Position numbers and translations under genes: made by a program
Notes under the pieces: generated by a model
The model's database searches: none
What the model was told of the DNA's origin: nothing
Seen by the model: only the letters and a program-made list of their open reading frames with translations
Shown: in pieces, positions 1 through 6,192 of the stretch
How the letters are laid out: every line of letters begins with the position of its first letter
Numbering within the stretch: the stretch's first letter is position 1
From: Candidatus Methanogasteraceae archaeon UBA261
GTDB taxonomy: Archaea > Halobacteriota > Methanosarcinia > Methanosarcinales > Methanogasteraceae
Reading direction: 5' to 3'
Length of the DNA stretch: 6,192 bases
Assembly: GCA_002506015.1 (NCBI GenBank)
Contig: DAWR01000072.1
Span: forward strand, 18,616-24,807

Positions 1-1232
1 GGGAGGTTGCGAGAGATCCGGCGCAGGCAGACAGATACCTCAAAAATACCCTTGGCATACGCCTGGTGTTGTCACTCATAATCTTCACCACAATTGTGAT
101 ACTAATCAATGCAACGGGTTATCGCGCGGATATGAAGAATCTCATCTATGTATTTACCATATACGCGCTCATCTTATCCATCTCTGACGTTTTCAAGATG
201 GTATTCCGCGCATCCGAGAGAATGCAATACGAATCAGCCATAACGATAATATCAAACATCGTTAGAGTCGTTCTGGGAGTTACAGTTCTACTGCGGGGTT
301 ATGGGTTGATGGGAATCGCGCTCGTCTTCCTATTCTATTCTCTTCTTGATCTTCTGCTGAGTTTTATGGTCTGCAAAACGAGATTTGTAAGACCGGGAGT
401 GGCGCTGGATTCGGGTTTTTGGAAGGGCACAGTTATTATTGCGTTACCGATGGGACTTGTCACAATCCTCAGTCTGGTGTACATAAGAACCGATACGATA
501 ATGCTCGCGATTATGGAGGGGGTTGCGGTTGTGGGCTGGTATAACGCTGCGTACAATCTGGTTCTGGGGTTCACGCCGATCCCGCACCTCTTTATGAACG
601 CTATCCTCCCCTTGATGTCGCGCCTCTACGTATCTTCGAAGGACTCGCTTGTGAGGGGGTATGAGAAGGCGTTCACGTATCTCTTGATTTCGGGTTTACC
701 CATCGCAACGGGGATGTCGCTGCTTGCAGATGAGATCATTCACCTCCTCTACGGCGAACAGTTTGCAAATTCAGTGATCGCTCTTGAGATACTGGCGTGG
801 GACGTGCTCCTGATCTTCATCTGCCTGCCGCTTGGTTTCATGCTTGTCGCAATAAACAGGCAGAACCGGATGGCTGTGATCGTCGGGGGGTGCGCCCTCT
901 TAAATATCGTCCTTAATCTGATCCTGATTCCCGGTTTCAGTTATATCGGGGCAGCGATCGCCACACTGATAACCGAGACCGTTCTCTTTATGGCATATTT
1001 CTATGTCATCTCTAAATATTTATATAAATTACCACTTCATAAAATTGTCGTGAGACCGTTGATCGCAACTGCCGTTACCGCTCTCTTTATCCAGCTCTGC
1101 AGCGGGCTTAATCTGGTTGTGATCATCATATCCGCAACGGTTCTCTACCTTGTTGTGCTTTACCTGATAGGCGGGTTCGATGAGGAAGACCGACGGCTGC
1201 TGAGTGCTCTCATTTCCAGAGAGGGGAGATGA
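1..1232 (+). CDS. Polysaccharide flippase (MOP/Wzx-type), C-terminal part; 5' end outside window
   Basis: This is an integral membrane protein that probably flips lipid-linked oligosaccharide or polysaccharide precursors across the cytoplasmic membrane. The frame is open from the left edge. The 21 codons before the GTG at 66 encode EVARDPAQADRYLKNTLGIR and a Leu, which fits the early cytoplasmic loop of Wzx-like flippases, so that GTG is an internal Val and the true start lies upstream. About 409 residues are visible, and roughly the first 60-80 are missing if the family length of 430-500 holds. About ten hydrophobic segments can be seen. Counting from the GTG, residues 139-165 (YIRTDTIML, then GWYNAAYNLV) and 172-187 (IPHLFMNAILPLMSRL) match the typical flippase centre, with Arg141 and Asp143 in a membrane segment. 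The end, FDEEDRRLLSALI, is the usual cytoplasmic tail, and the stop is TGA at 1230-1232. It converges on the glycan genes of the opposite strand. Family is clear; substrate is unknown. Confidence 0.9.
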   Translation, partial: EVARDPAQADRYLKNTLGIRLVLSLIIFTTIVILINATGYRADMKNLIYVFTIYALILSISDVFKMVFRASERMQYESAITIISNIVRVVLGVTVLLRGYGLMGIALVFLFYSLLDLLLSFMVCKTRFVRPGVALDSGFWKGTVIIALPMGLVTILSLVYIRTDTIMLAIMEGVAVVGWYNAAYNLVLGFTPIPHLFMNAILPLMSRLYVSSKDSLVRGYEKAFTYLLISGLPIATGMSLLADEIIHLLYGEQFANSVIALEILAWDVLLIFICLPLGFMLVAINRQNRMAVIVGGCALLNIVLNLILIPGFSYIGAAIATLITETVLFMAYFYVISKYLYKLPLHKIVVRPLIATAVTALFIQLCSGLNLVVIIISATVLYLVVLYLIGGFDEEDRRLLSALISREGR

Positions 1233-1353
1233 TGTGAACTTTTGGCACGTGCTCAATATTGTGCGGATATCTGCATATAAAATCACGAGATTTCACGAGA
1301 TCAAGACAGAAATCTTGTGTAAATCGGTGTAATCTTGTGGTTCCTACTACGAG
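1233..1353. other. Convergent intergenic region
   Basis: This is the only sizeable gap in the window, 121 bases between the stop of the + strand flippase and the stop of the - strand deacetylase-methyltransferase gene. Transcription from both sides ends here, so it should contain or border terminators. I see no strong T-run on either strand. The best candidate is TTTTATAT on the - strand (about 1275-1282). The rest is mostly the repeat-like element described separately. No open frame with a start codon and ribosome binding site fits inside it. Confidence 0.7.
1279..1345. repeat. Repeat-like element with paired direct repeats
   Basis: TCACGAGA occurs twice (1283-1290 and 1293-1300) and AATCTTGTG occurs twice (1311-1319 and 1331-1339). 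The centre can form a small hairpin with 5-bp arms CAAGA/TCTTG (1302-1306 and 1313-1317) and a 6-base loop. Read on the + strand, the segment gives KITRFHEIKTEILCKSV, then a stop, then SCGSYY. From memory, very similar strings recur between genes in many bacterial and archaeal genomes and metagenomes, so I suspect a dispersed intergenic repeat. That recollection was not checked. The internal repeats are seen directly; the dispersed nature is inference. Confidence 0.45.
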
Positions 1354-2859
1354 TTATTGAGCATGTTCAATTGTTGTGCAGAATCTCAGGATTGGCTGCG
1401 GGATACGTTCTCTGGCATTTTTTAGATGCCTGTGAACCCATCCGCCAGAATAATCGGAATCAGACAAACGAAAATCGAAAGACGATACCGGAATTGCCCC
1501 TCCATAGCTCTTTGGCACGTACTCCCTCTGAACAGTCCCCACATACACCCAGTTCATAGGACATGCGCCCGTGCGCGGATCCCTCTCGATTGCCCGGTAC
1601 CGTTCCTCATCGCCCCTGCCCCCTGGTTCCGCTCGTTCATACTGAACACCGATAAGCTTGCCCGGTCCGATCCGATCCGCCCACTCCTGAATCTCCGCGG
1701 GAGTGAAGTAATGTCGTATCCTGTCCGGAGCAGGTCCTGACTGTGGGGGCACCTTCTCGCATAAAGCCGGGAACGTCACGAGATACGTAGCCCCGGGTCT
1801 GCAGATCCGCTTGATCTCATCAGAAAGGCGCTCATGCCAGAACAGATACTCAATTACGCGGGCGCAGATCACAAAGTCGATGGAGTTATCAGGCAGATTG
1901 GACTCGGTGACCTCGCCTACGCGTGCTTCGACGCGACTGCTCTTACCGAGATCGCTGATCATTTTAGGAGCGTTGTCCACGCAATAAATCTTTTCTGCGA
2001 TATCCTGTAGGGGTAAAGAGAGCACGCCACCGCCAGAACCCAGATCCGCAACAACAGGCAGGTCTAACTTCTCTGCTTCGAATCTGATGATCTCTTGGAA
2101 CCGCCGCGTCCGGTAAAGACTCTTCGTGTCGTAATTCCAGTTTTTGGCAGCAGCGCTGTAGTATTGCGAGAGTTTCGCGCGTCTGAAGAGATCCGCTGCC
2201 TCTGAGAAGTTGACCATGAGGCAGTCACGCTCAGCCGCAGTCTGCAGGATGCGCTCCCACGCATCCAGCCGCTCTTTCGGATCGAAACTGGCAATGCAGT
2301 CATGAGCTCCAAAAGCGAGATAGTGCCGCGTCTTCAGTAGATCAGAGAACTGCCCAACCCATGCTTCGGAATCGATCTCGCCGGTGTGAAGAGTCCAGTC
2401 GTCGGCAGCGATTGGGAGGCGCACGAGTCCTTTGTGGATGAAGTATGGTTCCTCGCGTTCATCCGCTTCGGCATTCCAGAGAAAACCGCTGTTCCAGAGA
2501 TTTTTTAGGGTTGTTTGGTTCCACCGGGACTGGGGTGACCGGTACCCGTATACCTGGGCAGGGATGGGGGCTTTTTTGCATAAATCGATCTCCTCCGCGT
2601 AATACCTGGACTGAGCGCGGTGGTGGTAGGAATGAAACGCCACCTCCTGCCCGTAATCGAGAATGTGCTCTATCAGATCAGGCTGCTCCAAAAAAAGCCT
2701 TCCGACGACATTGTACGTCACCGGTACATCGTATCGCGCCTCCAGCCTCAAAAACTCATCTACGATCCGCCCGCACTCCTCCGGATCCGCTCCGATGTCA
2801 GAATCGATATCCTGCTCGATGTCGTGGTAGAATGTGACCATGTTGGACTTTGACGCCAT
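1354..2859 (-). CDS. Fusion of NodB/CE4-like polysaccharide deacetylase and SAM-dependent methyltransferase
   Basis: This is a 501-residue cytoplasmic-looking protein with no signal peptide or membrane segment. Residues 1-225 form a polysaccharide deacetylase-like domain. It has a motif 1 variant YHDIEQD (11-17), the metal-binding HSxxH as HSYHH (76-80), RSP (107-109, motif 3), DDW (153-155, motif 4) and a late His-Asp (186-187, motif 5 region). Residues about 245-365 form a class I methyltransferase: motif I DLGSGGG (272-278), acidic Asp295 in IYCVDN for the SAM ribose, LPDNSIDFVICARVIEYL (322-339, motif IV region) and a following RPGATYLVTFP. The last ~60 residues match nothing I recognise. 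It probably removes acetyl groups from, and methylates, a surface-glycan precursor; the substrates are not shown. ATG at 2859 is preferred over Met7 because GGTGA lies 4 nt upstream. It follows the glycosyltransferase by 12 nt, so it is likely last in the operon. The stop is TAA at 1356-1354. Confidence 0.88.
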   Translation of the reverse strand: MASKSNMVTFYHDIEQDIDSDIGADPEECGRIVDEFLRLEARYDVPVTYNVVGRLFLEQPDLIEHILDYGQEVAFHSYHHRAQSRYYAEEIDLCKKAPIPAQVYGYRSPQSRWNQTTLKNLWNSGFLWNAEADEREEPYFIHKGLVRLPIAADDWTLHTGEIDSEAWVGQFSDLLKTRHYLAFGAHDCIASFDPKERLDAWERILQTAAERDCLMVNFSEAADLFRRAKLSQYYSAAAKNWNYDTKSLYRTRRFQEIIRFEAEKLDLPVVADLGSGGGVLSLPLQDIAEKIYCVDNAPKMISDLGKSSRVEARVGEVTESNLPDNSIDFVICARVIEYLFWHERLSDEIKRICRPGATYLVTFPALCEKVPPQSGPAPDRIRHYFTPAEIQEWADRIGPGKLIGVQYERAEPGGRGDEERYRAIERDPRTGACPMNWVYVGTVQREYVPKSYGGAIPVSSFDFRLSDSDYSGGWVHRHLKNARERIPQPILRFCTTIEHAQ

Positions 2860-2863
2860 AAAA

Positions 2864-2868
2864 TCACC
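2864..2868 (-). promoter_or_regulatory. Ribosome binding site GGTGA
   Basis: On the - strand AAGGTGATTTT directly precedes the ATG at 2859. The GGTGA core matches the archaeal anti-Shine-Dalgarno sequence and sits 4 nt from the start. It lies within the 12-nt gap after the glycosyltransferase stop (TGA, 2874-2872). This fixes the start of the deacetylase-methyltransferase and suggests translational coupling. Confidence 0.75.
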
Positions 2869-2871
2869 TTT

Positions 2872-4086
2872 TCAAGACTTCAAAACTTCAAGACACCCGT
2901 TCTCAAGTTCGCGGGCTATCACATCATATGACCGGTTCTCCGCCACCCAGTCACGCCCGTTTCTGCCCATCTCTTCTGCCCGATCAGGATTGTCCAATAA
3001 TTTAATGATCCCATCTGCAAATGATTCAGAATCAAAGCGGACAAGGATTCCACCTCCGCTCGCTCCCATAACCTCCTTCTGATCCGGTATCTCCTCGTTT
3101 GCGACGACCGGCTTTGCCATTGCCATATATTCAAGCATCTTGATCGGTGAACTGACCTTGTAAAAATCGAGTGGCGGGACCGCGGAGATGCCAAGATTTG
3201 CAGCAGCGATAAAGTCCGGGACCTCCCCGAAATGCACATATCCTGTGAATATCACATCGTCCCCAATTCCAAGCTCGTCTGCGAGTTTTTCGAGATCCGC
3301 TCTGCCGGTTCCGTCCCCGACCATCAGCAGTTTCACATCGCCCCGGCTAGCTCGCACCCTCGAGAATGCGTGAATCAAAACATCAGGATGCCTCATCTTA
3401 TCCATCGTTCCCACGTATATCACAATTTTAAAACCGCCTAAACCATATTTATCCCTTACCGCGACCGCGCCCATATCTCTATTCAGAAACCGTCCCGGAT
3501 CCACTCCTTCCGGAAGCGGAGTTATCTTCGATCGGTCGACCCCTTTTCTGACGAGATCGTCCTTCAGCCATCTGCTTATCGGAAGGATCAGATCTGCATT
3601 ACGGAGAATGAGTACGATCAGGCGTGCTTCGATTTCTGAGACGATGCGCTGGAGCTTTCGCTTATTTGAGTAGAATCTACGCGTCTCCCAGCTCTGTTCC
3701 ACCGGAATACTCATCTCAAATACAAAAGGGACCCTGTGCCTCCATTTGATGTAGAGCGCCAGCAGTCCGTCGAATAGATCATCCCTCACGAGTATTAGGT
3801 CATATCGCTCATGTTTGAAGTTGCTTAAGATAAAAGACGCTCTTCTTATTGCGTATAACGCCCTACCAATTATTTTGAGGGGAGTTTTGTCGTATCTGCA
3901 TGGAATTACGAATACGCGGGCACAGTTGAACGTGGTCTCTTGGATCTCATCAGCTTCCTCGGAGGAGACGATCCATGTGACGCGGTGACCGAACCGGGTC
4001 AGGTGGCTCAGGATCTCATGAGTTGGGTATGTCTCTGTTTTCTCGCCATATCGGAGCCAGAGTAGCATGCAGATATTTATATTCAT
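2872..4086 (-). CDS. Glycosyltransferase family 4 (GT-B fold)
   Basis: This is a 404-residue retaining glycosyltransferase, probably adding a sugar from a nucleotide-sugar donor to a lipid-linked glycan at the cytoplasmic face. The N-terminal acceptor half starts NINICMLLWLRYGEKTE and includes the ETYPTHEILSHLTRFGHRVTW region typical of GT4 (18-38). The linker PLPEGVDPGRF is at 190-200. The donor half shows IYVGTMDKMRHPDVLI (223-238), LLMVGDGTGRADLEKLA (253-269), VIFTGYVHFGEVPDFIAAAN (278-297), SSPIKMLEYMAMAKPVVA (312-329) and ASGGGILV (342-349). The E-x7-E motif keeps only the second Glu (319), and the first position is Val311, as in the SPIKxxEYMA subgroup. No signal peptide or membrane helix is obvious. 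The start ATG at 4086 has GAGATGA 9 nt upstream, and the N-terminus fits the family. It starts 9 nt after the DUF2206 gene and ends 12 nt before the next gene. The sugar transferred cannot be read from the sequence. Confidence 0.93.
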   Translation of the reverse strand: MNINICMLLWLRYGEKTETYPTHEILSHLTRFGHRVTWIVSSEEADEIQETTFNCARVFVIPCRYDKTPLKIIGRALYAIRRASFILSNFKHERYDLILVRDDLFDGLLALYIKWRHRVPFVFEMSIPVEQSWETRRFYSNKRKLQRIVSEIEARLIVLILRNADLILPISRWLKDDLVRKGVDRSKITPLPEGVDPGRFLNRDMGAVAVRDKYGLGGFKIVIYVGTMDKMRHPDVLIHAFSRVRASRGDVKLLMVGDGTGRADLEKLADELGIGDDVIFTGYVHFGEVPDFIAAANLGISAVPPLDFYKVSSPIKMLEYMAMAKPVVANEEIPDQKEVMGASGGGILVRFDSESFADGIIKLLDNPDRAEEMGRNGRDWVAENRSYDVIARELENGCLEVLKS

Positions 4087-4095
4087 ATTCTGGTT

Positions 4096-4102
4096 TCATC
4101 TC
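4096..4102 (-). promoter_or_regulatory. Ribosome binding site GAGATGA overlapping a stop codon
   Basis: The - strand sequence GAGATGA matches the ideal GAGGTGA at six of seven bases and lies 9 nt before the glycosyltransferase ATG at 4086. Its last three bases are the TGA stop of the DUF2206 gene, so termination and initiation sites are superimposed, as expected for translational coupling. Confidence 0.5.
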
Positions 4103-6192
4103 TTGAATACTTCCGAACTGCCGCTGTCGTAAACTCTGCCGTACCCGATGAACGCACCTCTGTACTCACTCATGTTGCACATCGTGCCGTTGACCACCAG
4201 TTTATCCATGACCGCGTTAGTATAGTATAAGTAAATATACTCGCGTCTCCTCCCGTGTCCTGTAAACGAGTAATCATCGATCCTGTCTGGCGGAATTATG
4301 CCCTGACTCAGCAATCGATGGCTTCCGAAGAGATCCGTAACGCTGGCACGGGCGTTTTCTTTGAGCATCGGAGCCAGCCATTTAGCAGCACAGCCCTCAG
4401 AATCATGGATGTATTCACAGGCATACGTATCTCCCTCTGAGTTCAGGATGACTGAAACCGGGGCGCCGAAGATCTGGTACGCAACACCTGTTACAAACAT
4501 CAAATAGGACAGGAGTATCACAAGGATGATTAGATACGGTTTCAGCTTCAATCCGGTACGCTTCGACAACACTATGCCACCCATGACAAAACAGACTGAC
4601 AAAACGACTACAACAAGAGAATACAACCGGTAAATGTCATAACCTATCGAGATGTACGGTAACAGTACGATAGCCAGCAGTAAACCCGAGCATGCCAGCA
4701 CCATTGTCAGATATCCCACCTCGAACCGCGTCTTCAGGAAATCAGGCTTCCTGAGTCGTGCATCCCGTATATCCACCATCTCCTGAAACTTTCCAACCAT
4801 TGTAAGAACCCCGATTCCTATGAACAGAAATGTGCACCATGTAACAAGGAGATTGACCTTGCTCAGCACCGAATATGCAAGTCCCTGACCAAACAATAAC
4901 TGGAACATGTCTGTTCTCGATTCTTCCAGGAAAAAATTGTTCAGATTGGCGAGCGTGTCCCTGACGAATGCCACACCAACACTGAACGCAGCATCGGTTA
5001 GTTGAGCATACCAGATGAAGATCACAACAGAGAAGAACAAAACGATTCTCAGACTCATCGTTCTTTCGAAGACGTACTTTCTTGCGACCATCTCTGCTGC
5101 AACCCAGCTGAAAAGCACTACAAAGAAGAATATATATGCGGTCGAATAATGCGAGACCACCGTAGCCAATATACAGACGAAAAATAGAATCCTCTGTTTC
5201 GCAGGATCGATCTTGTCGTTAAAGAGAACCATCACAGCCAGAGCGACAAAGAAGATCGCAACGTTTGTGCGTGCGCTTCCTGCGGTACTCAGGAAGGTTG
5301 GTTGCGAAACAAAGAAGAGTGAAGCCAGAAACGCATACGGATCACCAACGTATCTCCGTGATATTGCGTATATTGCAAGCGGGATGAATGAGCATATCAC
5401 CACATAAACCCCTTTATATAGGTATTCCTGCGAATCCGCACCTGTTATGGACTGAAATATCGTGGGTAGTAGCGAGATGCTCAGACACGCATCCAGGAGC
5501 GCGTGTTCGATGATACTCCAGTGCAGATTATATAGAGTCGTCTGAAACATGTAATACTCTGCGTGTGCATCATGTCCCCAGATATGGGGAAACCTCAGTG
5601 CATAGATCAGAAGAAGCGATACGCTGATCAGATACAGCACGACAGGGTACAATCTCTCTGGAAATTTCCGGTTGTAGATGCAGACTGAGGCGATATAAGC
5701 AGGGGTCAGGAGCAGGGCAGCGACCAGCACGGTATTGTTACCGGTTACGCCCATGATGTGCGCTCCGAGCATGCTCAGCGCCGGAAGGATTACCGGTATG
5801 ATCAGAAACGCCTTTTCGTGCCTGCTCAGATATGGATTTGGGGGGGGGAACGTCGGATCCTTATTCACTGCACATCCCGCAATCAGCAGCATGATAAACG
5901 CGATATCGAAAGAGATCATGAGCGAAACTGTCGATAATGGCGTTTCAACGCCCACGGCAAGCAACAGATTATTTAACAACAATCCAAAGAACAACAGGAA
6001 TGCGACACTTAATCCAGCCACCAATGCAGCCTTTTCTGCAGGTCCTATTCGGTTCAATTTAAGCATCCATGCAATCAATGACCCGGGCAGGATGGCGAGA
6101 AAAATAAATCCGGATACCAGTCGCAGGAAGGGTATATCCAGGAATACCACGAGATTTGTCACGAGAATCGCTGTTATTGCGAACCATCCAAC
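4096..6192 (-). CDS. DUF2206-type multi-spanning membrane protein, N-terminus outside window
   Basis: This appears to be a DUF2206 protein, a family of large archaeal membrane proteins found with surface-glycan genes. Their layout (many helices, then an exposed C-terminal domain) recalls GT-C glycosyltransferases, but the activity is not established. The frame is open to the right edge. The GTG at 6162 has no ribosome binding site, and the ten codons before it read VGWFAITAIL, continuing a hydrophobic segment, so it is probably an internal Val. Counting from that GTG, 688 residues remain: about 12-14 hydrophobic segments over residues 1-565, then a polar domain (570-688). The motif RFPHIWGHDAHAEYYMFQTTL (190-210) has Asp198 and Glu202 in a loop after a helix, where GT-C enzymes carry catalytic acids. 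The C-terminal domain has Cys582, Cys591 and Cys662, sequons NGT (658) and NMS (663), and ends RVYDSGSSEVFKR, a family-like ending. It leads the operon segment seen here. A nine-C tract (5848-5840) encodes Pro106-108. Confidence 0.82.
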   Translation of the reverse strand, partial: VGWFAITAILVTNLVVFLDIPFLRLVSGFIFLAILPGSLIAWMLKLNRIGPAEKAALVAGLSVAFLLFFGLLLNNLLLAVGVETPLSTVSLMISFDIAFIMLLIAGCAVNKDPTFPPPNPYLSRHEKAFLIIPVILPALSMLGAHIMGVTGNNTVLVAALLLTPAYIASVCIYNRKFPERLYPVVLYLISVSLLLIYALRFPHIWGHDAHAEYYMFQTTLYNLHWSIIEHALLDACLSISLLPTIFQSITGADSQEYLYKGVYVVICSFIPLAIYAISRRYVGDPYAFLASLFFVSQPTFLSTAGSARTNVAIFFVALAVMVLFNDKIDPAKQRILFFVCILATVVSHYSTAYIFFFVVLFSWVAAEMVARKYVFERTMSLRIVLFFSVVIFIWYAQLTDAAFSVGVAFVRDTLANLNNFFLEESRTDMFQLLFGQGLAYSVLSKVNLLVTWCTFLFIGIGVLTMVGKFQEMVDIRDARLRKPDFLKTRFEVGYLTMVLACSGLLLAIVLLPYISIGYDIYRLYSLVVVVLSVCFVMGGIVLSKRTGLKLKPYLIILVILLSYLMFVTGVAYQIFGAPVSVILNSEGDTYACEYIHDSEGCAAKWLAPMLKENARASVTDLFGSHRLLSQGIIPPDRIDDYSFTGHGRRREYIYLYYTNAVMDKLVVNGTMCNMSEYRGAFIGYGRVYDSGSSEVFKR
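5840..5848. repeat. Nine-base G homopolymer (C9 on coding strand)
   Basis: A run of nine G on the + strand lies inside the DUF2206 gene and encodes the Pro-Pro-Pro of TFPPPNP, in a short loop between two hydrophobic segments. The reading frame is intact through it. A gain or loss of one base would truncate the protein after roughly 110-120 residues. It could be a slippage site or a sequencing-sensitive point. Confidence 0.85.

Noticed and set aside
312..319. Loss of the first Glu of the E-x7-E motif in the glycosyltransferase (residues 311-319 of the protein, not window coordinates)
   Set aside because: The SPIKxxEYMA form is a common GT4 variant, so it is not evidence of an inactive enzyme.
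1015..1030. TATA-box-like TATTTATATAAATT on the + strand
   Set aside because: It is inside the flippase coding sequence, encodes a plausible YLYK loop, and has no gene start downstream on that strand.
1245..1252. Perfect palindrome GCACGTGC just after the flippase stop
   Set aside because: Eight bases is too short to call an operator or terminator and no T-run follows.
1029..1286. 85-codon - strand frame over the flippase end and the intergenic region
   Set aside because: Most of it is antisense to the flippase, its ATG lies in the repeat-like element, and no ribosome binding site precedes it.
1241..1524. TTTGGCACGTGCTC at 1241 and TTTGGCACGTACTC at 1511, a 14-base near-repeat
   Set aside because: The second copy encodes EYVPK inside the fusion gene; a single short match at this length can arise by chance and no further structure links the two.
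1335..1740. Open frames on the + strand (1335-1559 and 1426-1740)
   Set aside because: They lie antisense to the deacetylase-methyltransferase, have Pro/Arg/Ser-rich shadow composition, and lack ribosome binding sites.
2445..3082. Several + strand open frames over the fusion gene and the glycosyltransferase
   Set aside because: They are antisense shadows of genes with recognised motifs, with low-complexity composition and no family resemblance.
5408..5424. TTTATATA motif resembling an archaeal promoter on the + strand
   Set aside because: It lies within the DUF2206 gene and no credible + strand gene follows.

Overview
The window looks like part of a euryarchaeal genome, probably a methanogen or methanotroph relative in the Methanomicrobia. 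This rests on three things: a DUF2206-type membrane protein (a family I know mainly from archaea), a GGTGA-type ribosome binding site, and TTTATATA-rich intergenic and coding stretches. The lineage is an inference and cannot be fixed from this sequence alone. The content is a cell-surface glycan locus.

Layout. On the + strand, 1-1232 is the C-terminal part of a polysaccharide (MOP/Wzx-type) flippase whose start lies before the window. A short convergent gap (1233-1353) holds a repeat-like element built from small direct and inverted repeats. The rest is on the - strand, read from right to left as one tight transcription unit. It starts with a DUF2206 multi-spanning membrane protein (4096-6192, whose start lies beyond the right edge). 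A GT4-family glycosyltransferase (2872-4086) follows, and then an unusual two-domain protein (1354-2859) with a NodB/CE4-like polysaccharide deacetylase fused to a class I SAM-dependent methyltransferase. Spacers in this unit are 9 and 12 nt, and the ribosome binding sites lie in or beside the upstream stop codons, so the genes are probably co-transcribed and translationally coupled. Its promoter is outside the window.

How they may work together (inference). The GT4 enzyme adds sugars on the cytoplasmic face, and the deacetylase-methyltransferase trims N- or O-acetyl groups and adds methyl groups to a sugar or its carrier-linked precursor. The flippase moves the lipid-linked product across the membrane. 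The DUF2206 protein, which resembles GT-C polyprenyl-phosphate-dependent enzymes in layout, may act on it on the outer face.

Both edge genes are truncated by the window. The GTG codons at 66 and 6162 look like internal valines, not starts. I saw no tRNA, rRNA, CRISPR array, transposase, or gene-free stretch longer than about 120 bases. The most unusual items are the deacetylase-methyltransferase fusion, the repeat-like element with an imperfect copy of the fusion gene's 3' end beyond it, and a nine-base G/C homopolymer inside the DUF2206 gene. I found no convincing wholly new system.
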